64,000 bases of DNA from Streptococcus sp. oral taxon 431 (GTDB lineage: Bacteria > Bacillota > Bacilli > Lactobacillales > Streptococcaceae): assembly GCF_001553685.1 (NCBI RefSeq), contig NZ_CP014264.1:1124001-1188000 (forward strand), in the 5' to 3' direction. The translations under genes were made by a program, and so were the position numbers. Positions 1 through 8,569 of this stretch are shown piece after piece. Below the pieces are notes generated by a model. It saw only the letters and a program-made list of their open reading frames with translations, was not told the DNA's origin and ran no database searches. The number at the start of each line of letters is the position of its first letter. The stretch's first letter is position 1.

Positions 1-663
1 CAAGAAATTTTGAGAACTCTTCTTTCTGAGGAGCATGAGGTGATTCAGGCCTTTTCTGGTACTGAAGGAATGATTCGATTTGAACAAGGTGACATTGATC
101 TAATCTTGCTAGATATTATGCTTCCAGGAAAAAATGGCGATCAGGTTCTAAAAGCCATTAGACAAGATAGTTCAGTTCCTGTCATCATGCTAACTGCCCT
201 AAGCGATAAAAAGCTCATCAGCCAATATCTCTTAGATGGTGCTAATGATTATATTGTAAAGCCCTTTGATTTGGATGAAATTTTTGCCAGGGTTACGGTA
301 CAGTTACGTCAAAAAAGTGACAAGCAAGCAGCTGAAATCGAACATCCAGACAAGTTGATTCAACAGTTAAAAAATATTCAATTTGATGCAGATAGTTTTG
401 AAATCAAAAATTGCCAGGAAACTATTCGCCTAGCTAAGAAAGAATGTTTGATTCTACAAACCTTGTTGGGACATCCTAAGAAAATTTTCACGAAAGAAGA
501 ACTGTATGAATTAGTCTGGGAGGATACTTATTTACCAGGCGACAATACTCTCAACACTCATTTAAGCAATCTCCGTAAAAAATTAGGCCAACTAGATCCA
601 GAGCAAGAGTATATTGAAACTATCTGGGGAGTTGGTGTTCGGTTAAAAGGAGATGAGCAATGA
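1..663 (+). CDS. OmpR-family response regulator, 5' end outside window
   Basis: The reading frame is open from base 1, so the gene begins upstream of the window. The visible part has most of a receiver domain: the phospho-acceptor Asp in LLDIML, a conserved Ser/Thr in IMLTA, and the Lys in VKPFD. A C-terminal winged-helix DNA-binding domain of OmpR/PhoB type follows, ending with the usual ETIWGVGVRLK strand. Its stop overlaps the start of the kinase gene (ATGA at 660-663), so the two are co-transcribed and translationally coupled. A BcrA-like ABC transporter faces the pair across a shared terminator. I infer, without proof, that the system senses an antimicrobial peptide or envelope stress and controls that transporter. 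Confidence 0.93.
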   Translation, partial: QEILRTLLSEEHEVIQAFSGTEGMIRFEQGDIDLILLDIMLPGKNGDQVLKAIRQDSSVPVIMLTALSDKKLISQYLLDGANDYIVKPFDLDEIFARVTVQLRQKSDKQAAEIEHPDKLIQQLKNIQFDADSFEIKNCQETIRLAKKECLILQTLLGHPKKIFTKEELYELVWEDTYLPGDNTLNTHLSNLRKKLGQLDPEQEYIETIWGVGVRLKGDEQ

Positions 664-1538
664 TCTATATTTTACTTTCTTTGCTACTGCTGGTTATTAT
701 CCTATTGACGATAGGGTTGATTCGCTATCATCTAGCACTCGTTAACTTGAGCCAACAGATTGAAGATAAGATTCTGACTGGAAGTATGAAGAGAATCGGA
801 GTGTCAACTTTCTCCAAGGATTTTTTACATCTTTACCAGCAAATCAATCATCTCTTTCAAGAAGTTGAGCAGTCACGGTTGATTATGAAGCGTGAAAAAC
901 AGACTTTGGACATGGCTATTAGTAATATTGCACATGATATTCGGACGCCTTTAACGATTGCGTCGGGTTATACTCAGCAATTACTTAAAACAGAAAATCC
1001 TGAGTCTGAGAGTTTGAAAAAAATTTCCCATCATCTCAATCAAGTTTCAAAACGTCTAGAGGCTCTTTTGGACTATCGTCGGTTAATGGAAGGAGCAGTT
1101 AAACCTGACTTATCTGAGTTAGAAGTCTCGACATTTATGACGCAAAAATTGCTAACCTATTATGATTCTTTTCAAACGGCAAAGATTGACCTTGATTTGC
1201 AAGTAGAACCTGGTTTGTATTTACTGACAGATTCGGAGTTATTAGACCGTATGTTACAAAATCTCATTGGCAATGTTTTAAAACATGGTAAGGATGAAGC
1301 GAGATTTTCTTTGAAGGAAGTGGACAATCATATCTGTTTGGAAATTGCTAATCTGGTTAAACAACCGATTCGTAAAATTGAAAATCTCAGTCAACGATTT
1401 TACTCTGAAAACCTTTCAGATACAGAAGAATCCTCTGGTTTAGGCCTTTATATTACTGAAGAACTATCCCATCTCCTTGGTGCAGAACTACAACTAAGTA
1501 CTGATGGTGCTTGGTTTACAGTTAAGATACTCTTTTAA
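660..1538 (+). CDS. Sensor histidine kinase, single N-terminal membrane segment
   Basis: This is a 292-aa HisKA-type kinase. Residues 1-27 form one hydrophobic segment with hardly any extracellular part, so a signal is more likely read in the membrane, from a partner, or in the cytoplasm. The H box is IAHDIRTPL (about residues 90-98). The N box NLIGNVLKHG and the G box GLGLYITEEL mark an HATPase_c domain. It follows the response regulator with a 4-nt overlap. The small-sensor architecture resembles kinases paired with peptide-detoxification ABC transporters, and such a transporter lies next to it on the other strand. The cognate signal is unknown. Confidence 0.92.
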   Translation: MIYILLSLLLLVIILLTIGLIRYHLALVNLSQQIEDKILTGSMKRIGVSTFSKDFLHLYQQINHLFQEVEQSRLIMKREKQTLDMAISNIAHDIRTPLTIASGYTQQLLKTENPESESLKKISHHLNQVSKRLEALLDYRRLMEGAVKPDLSELEVSTFMTQKLLTYYDSFQTAKIDLDLQVEPGLYLLTDSELLDRMLQNLIGNVLKHGKDEARFSLKEVDNHICLEIANLVKQPIRKIENLSQRFYSENLSDTEESSGLGLYITEELSHLLGAELQLSTDGAWFTVKILF

Positions 1539-1546
1539 AACAAGCA

Positions 1547-1578
1547 ACCTCCTCTTTTTGAATAGAGGAGGTCATTTT
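1547..1578. terminator. Bidirectional intrinsic terminator
   Basis: ACCTCCTCT (1547-1555) pairs with AGAGGAGGT (1564-1572). A T-rich run follows on the plus strand and an A-rich run precedes, so it can end transcription from the kinase and from the converging ABC operon. Confidence 0.85.
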
Positions 1579-2336
1579 TATAAGCTTTTCTTTTTGAAAA
1601 CAGCAAGTCCACTTATGGTAAAGAATAGAATAACAGTCACTGTAACGATAATGGTGTATAGAACAGCTTGACTATAGGCAGTCATGGCATAGGCAAAATT
1701 CAAGGACAAATAGCGTAAAATCTCGATATCTGGAAAGATAAGCATTGGTGTTGAAAGCAAGATAGAACTGATTAAATAGCCTATGAAAACAGCCAAATAA
1801 GAATGAGTCACATATAGAATGAAGGAAACAATAGATAGCCAAGCTAGAAGGCAGAGAAATTGCAGAGAAATTGTTAGAAGTAGATTGCCAATAAATCCTT
1901 CTGGCATCGTACCAACCCCGTTTAGGATAGTTGCTGGTACAAAAGCAATAACTAGGCTAACAAAAATTTGCATTAGAGCGATACTGGCTAATACAACAGA
2001 TTTGGCAAAGAAGAATTCTGTACGAGAAACACCCACTGTCAAACTATTTTTATAGAGTTTTCCGATAAGATCAACTCCTAGAACTAAGCAAGCAAGGATA
2101 ATGCAGAGAAAAACGAGGTTTGAACCTTGACTCGATGCGTTAATCAGGGCTTGAATACCATCCCAGCCCTTACTTGGAAGTTCAGTTTCTGGAGGTGTTG
2201 TTTCAACTGACATTAGATGTCCTGTCGCCCCAATAGTGGCTCCCATCAACATGAGTGCAAAGAGAACAATCTCTGTAATCCAAAAGCCTTTGGAACGGAA
2301 AAGACGGTAAAAGTCTGCTTGAATTGTGTGTATCAT
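1578..2336 (-). CDS. ABC transporter permease (BcrB/ABC-2 like)
   Basis: This 252-aa protein has about six hydrophobic segments (residues 17-38, 72-93, 112-135, 148-175, 178-200, 222-245) separated by short loops, as in ABC-2 permeases of bacitracin or lantibiotic resistance systems. It begins 10 nt downstream of the ATPase stop, so the two form an operon. The likely role is export or expulsion of a hydrophobic compound or peptide from the membrane, powered by the ATPase encoded at 2347-3255. The substrate cannot be read from the sequence. Proximity to a two-component system that ends at the same terminator suggests a functional link. Confidence 0.85.
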   Translation of the reverse strand: MIHTIQADFYRLFRSKGFWITEIVLFALMLMGATIGATGHLMSVETTPPETELPSKGWDGIQALINASSQGSNLVFLCIILACLVLGVDLIGKLYKNSLTVGVSRTEFFFAKSVVLASIALMQIFVSLVIAFVPATILNGVGTMPEGFIGNLLLTISLQFLCLLAWLSIVSFILYVTHSYLAVFIGYLISSILLSTPMLIFPDIEILRYLSLNFAYAMTAYSQAVLYTIIVTVTVILFFTISGLAVFKKKSL

Positions 2337-2346
2337 GGTGTTCCTC

Positions 2347-3255
2347 CTATTTTACTAATTGTGTGAAGTATTCTTCAAGATTTTGACGAGCATAGTAAAT
2401 CTCATCCACGGCAACATCTGCTAGAGTAAGTTCTTTGAGAATGCGTTTGATATCTTGTTCATGACTAAAAATATGAATCTCATTGTCTGAATTAACAACT
2501 TTAAATTCAAGATGCACTTTGTCTTTTAAGATTTGACTAGCTTTTTCTTTGTCACTTGTTTTTAGAACAATATAGTCTTCATTAAGTGTCTCAAATTCGG
2601 CCTTACTGATTTCTCGAATGATTTTCCCTTGGTCCAGAATTCCAAAGCGATTGGCAACAAGATAAAGTTCTGACAAGATATGACTAGAGATGAGAATGGT
2701 CATTCCTTTCTCTTGATGCAGACGTTGAATCATTTGACGAAACTCTTTGATACCGATTGGGTCAAGACCATTGATGGGTTCATCAAGGATGAGAAAGTCT
2801 GGTTTTGATAGGAGAGCGATAGCAATGCCTAGACGTTGTTTCATCCCAAGAGAGAAATCTCGAAAAACTTTTCTACCTGTATCTGTTAACCCTACATACT
2901 TTAATGTTTCCTGAATGACTTGATCAGCATTTGGGATATGTCGAATAGTACAATAGTATTTAAGATTTTGATAGGCCGTTAAATGATTGTGAGCTACTGG
3001 GGACTCAATGACTGAACCTACTCGGGATAGGGCTTTTGTGCATTCCTTATAACTTTGACTGGAAAAGAGGGAAATAGTTCCATGGTCAGCAGATAATAAT
3101 TGGGTAATGATTTTAATCAGAGTAGTTTTACCAGCACCATTCTTTCCGATAAGCCCATAGATATCTCCTTCTTTCACTGAGAGATTAAGATCTTGTAGAA
3201 TGGGTTGTTTACCAAATTGTTTGGACAAGCCATGGATTTCGAGGACTGTTTTCAT
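2347..3255 (-). CDS. ABC transporter ATP-binding protein (BcrA-like)
   Basis: This is a 302-aa ABC ATPase. Walker A is GKNGAGKTT, the signature is SLGMKQRLG, and Walker B is FLILDEPINGLDP, followed by a switch His in ISSHIL. The roughly 80 residues after the nucleotide-binding core are typical of bacitracin/lantibiotic-resistance ATPases (BcrA, LanF). The gene heads a two-gene operon with the permease at 1578-2336. A BOX element lies about 20 nt upstream of the start codon and so sits in the mRNA leader or promoter region, where BOX elements are known to affect expression of nearby pneumococcal genes. Confidence 0.9.
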   Translation of the reverse strand: MKTVLEIHGLSKQFGKQPILQDLNLSVKEGDIYGLIGKNGAGKTTLIKIITQLLSADHGTISLFSSQSYKECTKALSRVGSVIESPVAHNHLTAYQNLKYYCTIRHIPNADQVIQETLKYVGLTDTGRKVFRDFSLGMKQRLGIAIALLSKPDFLILDEPINGLDPIGIKEFRQMIQRLHQEKGMTILISSHILSELYLVANRFGILDQGKIIREISKAEFETLNEDYIVLKTSDKEKASQILKDKVHLEFKVVNSDNEIHIFSHEQDIKRILKELTLADVAVDEIYYARQNLEEYFTQLVK

Positions 3256-3276
3256 AGTTTTCTCCTTTAACCTTTA

Positions 3277-3381
3277 ATACTCAATGAAAATCAAAGAGCA
3301 AACTAGAAAGCGAGCCGCAGGCTGTACTTGAGTACGGCAAGGCGAAGCTGACGTGGTTTGAATTTGATTTTCGAAGAGTAT
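3277..3381. repeat. BOX element (boxA-boxC form)
   Basis: The 105-bp segment starts ATACTCAATGAAAATCAAAG and ends GATTTTCGAAGAGTAT. Internally it carries GTACGGCAAGGCGAAGCTGACG-type sequence, one base off the classic BOXA1R primer site. The ends are complementary, so the transcript folds into a long stem. The length fits boxA plus boxC without boxB. BOX elements are characteristic of pneumococcus and close relatives. Confidence 0.93.
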
Positions 3382-3482
3382 AAGATGTTTTATTTTTATA
3401 ATTCTAGTATAAAGCATAGATATCAAAGAATCGTCAAGCATTTCTAAAGTGTTTCTAAAGTTTTTAAGTTTCTAAAAAATAA

Positions 3483-3520
3483 AAAGCCCAATTGGCTAGA
3501 AATACTAGTTGACTGGGCTT
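3483..3520 (-). terminator. Terminator of the HAD phosphatase gene
   Basis: On the minus strand AAGCCCAGTCAACTAG and CTAGCCAATTGGGCTT pair imperfectly around a short loop and are followed by TTTTTATTTTTT. It lies 6 nt past the stop of the gene at 3526-4335. Confidence 0.8.
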
Positions 3521-3525
3521 ATTTT

Positions 3526-4335
3526 CTACAAAATATATTTCTCAATAGCGCGTGCAACACCGTCTTCTTCATTGCTGACAGTTACGGCATCCGCGAGAGA
3601 TTTGACATAGTCGCTAGCATTTCCCATGGCAATCCCAAGACCAGCAAACTCTAGCATCTCAATGTCGTTATTGGCATCACCCATTGCCATGATTTCAGAA
3701 GGTTGGATATCCAAAATCTCAGCCAAACGAGAAAGTGCAGAAGCCTTAGTTGTACCGAGTGGCATTGCTTCATAGATAACTGGTTGTGAACGAACTCCGC
3801 TAAATCTCTGACAAAGTTCATCAGCAAATCGTTGTTCAAAATCATCTGTTTGTTCTTTTGTACCTAAGAACATACCCTGGAACATGCGATATTTACCACT
3901 GGTAGCTTCCTCTAGTGAAATTTCAGTCAGGTCAGAAAAGACGAGTGTCGCATCGTATTTTACGATAGGATTTGGTTCGCCTCCGAGAACGAAGTAGTGT
4001 TCCTCGTCAAAGAGAGTCAATTGAACCTCACTTTTTTCTGCAAGTTCATTCAGGTATTCAATGTCTGATTTGCTAAGTTCTCTCCAGTCAACAAGGCCCC
4101 AATCACTAGTTTGGTGGGTAGAACAACCATTGTTGACAATAACGTATTCATTCTGCAAATCTAGTCCTAGTTTCTTGTAGTAGGGAAGAACCCCAAAGAG
4201 AGGACGACCAGTACAGAGAACCAGTTTGACGCCTTTGTCTATAGCCTTATGAATGGCAGCAATATGAGCCTGAGGAATTTCTTTGGCTTCGTTGAGTAGA
4301 GTTCCGTCCATATCAAGGGCAAGTAGTTTAATCAT
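3526..4335 (-). CDS. Cof-type HAD-IIB sugar-phosphate phosphatase
   Basis: This 269-aa protein matches the usual length of the Cof/YidA/YxeH family. Motif I is LALDMDGTLLN, with both catalytic Asp residues near the N terminus. Motif II is the Thr in CTGRP. Motif IV is GDANNDIEML near the C terminus. The roughly 100-residue insertion between motifs II and III is the C2B cap that selects the substrate. The family dephosphorylates sugar phosphates, FMN or pyridoxal phosphate in the cytosol, and the precise substrate cannot be assigned here. It is monocistronic, with its own terminator. Confidence 0.92.
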   Translation of the reverse strand: MIKLLALDMDGTLLNEAKEIPQAHIAAIHKAIDKGVKLVLCTGRPLFGVLPYYKKLGLDLQNEYVIVNNGCSTHQTSDWGLVDWRELSKSDIEYLNELAEKSEVQLTLFDEEHYFVLGGEPNPIVKYDATLVFSDLTEISLEEATSGKYRMFQGMFLGTKEQTDDFEQRFADELCQRFSGVRSQPVIYEAMPLGTTKASALSRLAEILDIQPSEIMAMGDANNDIEMLEFAGLGIAMGNASDYVKSLADAVTVSNEEDGVARAIEKYIL

Positions 4336-4514
4336 AGTAGTTCCTTTTCACGTGTTTTGTCTATATTATAGCATAATTTAGTGGAAATAAGGATTACTAT
4401 GTCAATTTAGGACGTTTCAATTACAATTCATGATTTGAAGAGGCTTTTTGGCAAATATATGCTATACTAAACTTGCAATATACTGATAATGGATAAAAAA
4501 GCAGAGGACTTCTC

Positions 4515-5186
4515 ATGAAAAAAAGAGCAGTACAGATTTTACTAGCCTTGTTAGTAATTATTTATAGAAAGACATGGTTTTGGTGGATTTTTAATCACTT
4601 TTCAGCTAGGTTTGTGACTGCCAGTCGAGAATTTTTTCAGATTCTTGCTTTTTTAGAGCTTAGTGTAAGTCTTCTAGCTATTCTTTATTTACTAGTATTC
4701 GAAGGTAGAAGAATTCTTGAGTTGAAGTGGAAATGGAGTTATCCAGTTTATTTGCTCCTTGCTTATGGTGTCAATTATCTTTTAGATATTGCATTGTCCT
4801 TTTTAACCCCAGCAACGTCCAATCAAATCGCTTTAAATGAATTGATTGATATGACAGGGCGACAAGAGTTACTATATTTATTGCTTATTACTTGTCTGCT
4901 AGGACCAATTACAGAAGAATTGGTTTATCGAGGAGTTCTCATGAATACATTTTTGAAAGATTCACCTTGGTATGGAGATGTTTTACTATCAGCCTGTGTA
5001 TTTGGCTATGTGCATGTTGCTGATGGTATAACACCACTTGCCTTTTTCACCTATGCAAGTGGAGGAGCGATTGTAGCATTCCTCTACCGAAAAACTCACT
5101 CTCTCTATTATCCTATTTTGCTCCATCTCATGATTAACATTGCTGCATTTTGGGAATTATGGGTAAATCTATTTTCAGGAAGCTAG
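4515..5186 (+). CDS. CPBP-family intramembrane glutamic protease
   Basis: This 223-aa membrane protein has about six hydrophobic segments. The hallmark motif EELVYRG (residues 136-142) supplies the paired Glu and the Arg of the CPBP/Abi (Rce1-like) family. A second motif, FGYVHVADG, supplies the conserved His. In streptococci and lactobacilli such proteins occur in bacteriocin immunity or membrane-protein processing, but no bacteriocin gene is visible here. A purine-rich AGAGGA lies 9 nt before the ATG. It stands alone between the HAD gene (opposite strand) and rexB. Confidence 0.88.
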   Translation: MKKRAVQILLALLVIIYRKTWFWWIFNHFSARFVTASREFFQILAFLELSVSLLAILYLLVFEGRRILELKWKWSYPVYLLLAYGVNYLLDIALSFLTPATSNQIALNELIDMTGRQELLYLLLITCLLGPITEELVYRGVLMNTFLKDSPWYGDVLLSACVFGYVHVADGITPLAFFTYASGGAIVAFLYRKTHSLYYPILLHLMINIAAFWELWVNLFSGS

Positions 5187-5279
5187 TGCTTATCAATCAA
5201 TGCCGGAAATTTCCGGTATTTTACTTTTTATCAGTAGTTTAAGAACTCTCTATTTATAGGATTAGCAGTCAAAAAATGG

Positions 5280-5285
5280 TATAAT
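5280..5285 (+). promoter_or_regulatory. -10 box of the rexBA operon
   Basis: A perfect TATAAT puts the transcript start near 5292. The ATG at 5294 would then be almost leaderless, so this box favours the ATG at 5318. No good -35 hexamer is visible. Confidence 0.6.
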
Positions 5286-5317
5286 GAAAGGTAATGAAAA
5301 AATCAAATGAGGCAGAG

Positions 5318-8300
5318 ATGAAACTACTTTATACCGATACTCGGACTTCTTTGACAGAAATCCTGACCAAGGAGGCTCAAGGACTGGTTGCCCAAGGCAA
5401 ACGAGTCTTTTACATAGCTCCTAACTCTCTTTCTTTTGAAAAGGAACGTGCCGTGCTGGAGTGCTTGAGTCAGCAGGCTTCTTTTGCGATCACAGTCACG
5501 CGCTTTGCTCAAATGGCTCGTTATCTGGTTTTAAACGATATACCCGCGAAGTCAAGTCTCGATGATATTGGTCTGGGTATGGCTTTTTATAAGTGTCTAT
5601 CAGAGATAGATGCTAAGGATTTCCGTGTTTACGGGGCTATTAAGCAAGATCCGCAATTCATCCAGCAACTAATTGAGATTTATCACGAAATGACAACTGC
5701 TAAGATGAGTTTTTTGGACTTGGAAAGTCTAGCTGACGCTGATAAACGCTCTGATTTACTCTTGATTTTTGAAAAGGTAGCAGCTTATCTGAATCAAGGT
5801 CAAGTTTCACAAGGGAGTCAATTATCATATCTGATCAATGCTATCGAAGAAAACAAGGTAAGCAGTGATTTTAGTCAGATTGCCCTAGTTATTGATGGTT
5901 TTACTCGTTTCTCTTCAGAAGAGGAACACCTTGTGAATCTGCTACACCGTAAGGGTGTTGAGATTGTCATTGGTGTGTATGCGACTAAAAAAGCTTATAC
6001 AAGTCCATTTACTGAAGGAAATCTCTATCAAGCCAGTGTTGAGTTTTTGCATCATTTAGCCTTTAAATACCAGACCAAGGCAGAAAATGCTTGTCAAGAC
6101 CATGAGAAACTTGATGTCTTTGCTAAATCTTCAAGATTACTGGAAAGTGCTTATGATTATTCTGAAAGTAGCTTAGAAGTGGATGAAAATGATAGAGAAG
6201 ATTTGCAAATTTGGTCTTGTCTAACCCAAAAAGAAGAGCTGGAGTTAGTTGCTCGTAGTATTCGACAGAAATTGCACCAAGATTCAGAACTTAGTTATAA
6301 GAATTTTCGTATCCTGCTAGGTGATGTAGAGTCTTATAAACTGTCTTTGCAGACAATCTTTAATCAGTATCAGATTCCATTTTATCTGGGCAGGAGTGAG
6401 TCCATGGCTCATCATCCTTTAACGCAATTTGTAGAATCAGTGGGACGTCTCAAACGATACAATTTCCGTCAAGAAGATTTGATTAATCTCTTACGCACTG
6501 GCTTGTATACTGACCTTAACCAAGAGGAAATTGATAGATTTGAACAATATCTTCGTTATCTAGGTATTGATGGTCTTTCTAGTTTTAAACAAGAATTCAC
6601 AAAAAATCATCATGGGAAATTTGATTTAGAAAAATTAAATAAGCTTCGTGTTCGTGTTCTAGATCCATTAGAAACGTTATTAACCAGTCGTAAGCAAAAA
6701 GCTGAGAATCTTCTTTCAAAATGGAACAACTTTTTGAAAGATGCTCATTTGACCAAGCAGTTACAAACCTTATCTGCAACGATGGAAGTAGCAGAGCAAG
6801 AAAGACAAGAGGAGGTCTGGAAAGCATTTTGCCACGTAATGGAGCAATTTGCTACGGTATTTGAAGGTTCTCAGGTCACTTTGGATGATTTCTTGGCTCT
6901 TCTTCATTCAGGTATGAGCTTGTCCAATTATCGTACAATCCCAGCAACAGTAGATACTGTCCTGGTGCAAAGTTATGATTTGATTGCACCTTTGACATCT
7001 GATTACATCTATGCACTTGGCTTAACTCAAGATCACTTGCCAAAAATTGCTCAAAACACCAGTTTGTTGAGCGATGAAGAAAGAGAAGTGCTAAACCAAG
7101 CAACTCAAGAAGGTTCTCAATTACTGATTGCAAGTCAAGAAAACCTCAAGAAGAATCGCTATACCATGCTTTCTTTGGTCAACTCTGCTAGGAAGGAATT
7201 GGTCTTATCAGCACCAAGTTTACTCAATGAAAACGAGAGTAAAGAGTCAGTTTATCTGAAAGAATTGCAGGACTTTGGTTTTAGCAAGATTGAAAAGAGA
7301 ATCGACAGAAAAAATCTATCAACAGAAGATATCGGTTCTTATCACAGTCTTCTGTCTAGTCTTGTTGCTTATCACCAGCAAGGTGAGTCGGAGACAAGTG
7401 AGCAAGACTTAACCTTTATTAAGGTTCTAGCTCGTGTCATGGGGAGAAAATTAGAAGATCAAGGTCTTGATAATCCCGTCCTTCCAACAAGTCCAAAGAG
7501 CAAGACTTTAGATTCTGAAACTTTGAAAGCCTTGTATCCTGTAGATCAAGATTTCTATCTATCTACTTCTGGACTAACGGAGTTTTACCGTAATGAATAC
7601 AGTTATTACCTTCGTTATGTATTAGGCTTGCAAGAAGAATTGCGATTAAAACCTGACGCTAGAAGTCACGGTAATTTCTTGCACCGTATTTTTGAACGTG
7701 CATTGAAACTTCCGAGTGATGAATCCTTTGATCGACGTTTAGAACAAGCAATCTCTGAAACTAGTCAAGAACGTGAGTTTCAAGCCATTTATCAAGAAAG
7801 CCTGGAAGCTAAATTCACCCAGGAAGTTCTTTTGGATGTAGCACGCGCTACTGGGCACATTCTTCGTCACAATTCTGAAATTGAAACCATTCAGGAAGAA
7901 GCCGTCTTCGGTGGCAAGGAACAAGCCTTTATTCAGCTAGATAATGGTCGAAATGTCTATATTCGTGGGAAGGTTGACCGAATTGACCGTTTGAAAACTT
8001 CTGATGCTATCGGTGTTGTAGATTATAAGTCTTCTTTGACTCAGTTCAAGTTCCCTATGTTTTATAATGGTCTTAACTCGCAATTACCAACCTATCTAGC
8101 TGCTCTCAAGCAAGAAGGGAATAGAGACTTCTTTGGTGCTATGTACCTAGAAATGGCTGAACCAATTCAGTCATTGCAAACTGCAAAAACTCTTTCTAAA
8201 GCAGTAGCAGAAACCAATAAGACTATGAAATACCAAGGCCTCTTTCTTGAAAAAGAGATAAAAAACCTTGGAGAGTTTTACAATAAAAATAAGACTTATC

Positions 8301-8569
8301 AGTTGTCAGATGAGGAATTCCAGTTGTTATTGGATTATAATGCCCTTCTCTACAAAAAAGCGGCAGAGAAGATTTTATCTGGTCAATTTGCGATCAACCC
8401 TTATACAGAAAACGGTAGAAGCATTGCCCCCTATGTTCAACAATATCAAGCTATTACAGGTTTTGAAGCTAATTATCATCTAGGTCAGGCTAGATTGTTA
8501 GATAAGGTAGCTAAGAGCAATGACAAGGAAGCATGGTTTAATAAAATCAGAGAGGAGTTGGAGCGATGA
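5318..8569 (+). CDS. rexB: ATP-dependent nuclease-helicase subunit RexB (AddB)
   Basis: This is the second subunit of the AddAB/RexAB complex, which resects double-strand breaks for RecA-dependent repair. From [16 protein letters not shown] onward it has 1083 aa, matching streptococcal RexB. I chose 5318 over the in-frame ATG at 5294 because known RexB proteins start there and the TATAAT at 5280 leaves no room for a leader at 5294. The N terminus is helicase-like but lacks an intact Walker A. The C-terminal quarter carries the PD-(D/E)XK nuclease core, seen as GVVDYKSS around residue 900. The stop overlaps the rexA start by 4 nt (ATGA), which fits stoichiometric co-translation. Confidence 0.96.
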   Translation: MKLLYTDTRTSLTEILTKEAQGLVAQGKRVFYIAPNSLSFEKERAVLECLSQQASFAITVTRFAQMARYLVLNDIPAKSSLDDIGLGMAFYKCLSEIDAKDFRVYGAIKQDPQFIQQLIEIYHEMTTAKMSFLDLESLADADKRSDLLLIFEKVAAYLNQGQVSQGSQLSYLINAIEENKVSSDFSQIALVIDGFTRFSSEEEHLVNLLHRKGVEIVIGVYATKKAYTSPFTEGNLYQASVEFLHHLAFKYQTKAENACQDHEKLDVFAKSSRLLESAYDYSESSLEVDENDREDLQIWSCLTQKEELELVARSIRQKLHQDSELSYKNFRILLGDVESYKLSLQTIFNQYQIPFYLGRSESMAHHPLTQFVESVGRLKRYNFRQEDLINLLRTGLYTDLNQEEIDRFEQYLRYLGIDGLSSFKQEFTKNHHGKFDLEKLNKLRVRVLDPLETLLTSRKQKAENLLSKWNNFLKDAHLTKQLQTLSATMEVAEQERQEEVWKAFCHVMEQFATVFEGSQVTLDDFLALLHSGMSLSNYRTIPATVDTVLVQSYDLIAPLTSDYIYALGLTQDHLPKIAQNTSLLSDEEREVLNQATQEGSQLLIASQENLKKNRYTMLSLVNSARKELVLSAPSLLNENESKESVYLKELQDFGFSKIEKRIDRKNLSTEDIGSYHSLLSSLVAYHQQGESETSEQDLTFIKVLARVMGRKLEDQGLDNPVLPTSPKSKTLDSETLKALYPVDQDFYLSTSGLTEFYRNEYSYYLRYVLGLQEELRLKPDARSHGNFLHRIFERALKLPSDESFDRRLEQAISETSQEREFQAIYQESLEAKFTQEVLLDVARATGHILRHNSEIETIQEEAVFGGKEQAFIQLDNGRNVYIRGKVDRIDRLKTSDAIGVVDYKSSLTQFKFPMFYNGLNSQLPTYLAALKQEGNRDFFGAMYLEMAEPIQSLQTAKTLSKAVAETNKTMKYQGLFLEKEIKNLGEFYNKNKTYQLSDEEFQLLLDYNALLYKKAAEKILSGQFAINPYTENGRSIAPYVQQYQAITGFEANYHLGQARLLDKVAKSNDKEAWFNKIREELER

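Noticed and set aside
4463..4468. TATACT as promoter of the CPBP gene
   Set aside because: The nearest -35-like TTGAAG is 22 bp away, too far for a standard promoter; left unassigned.
5294..5317. Earlier in-frame ATG for rexB
   Set aside because: TATAAT at 5280 would start transcription at about the same base, and the added eight residues are not part of known RexB.
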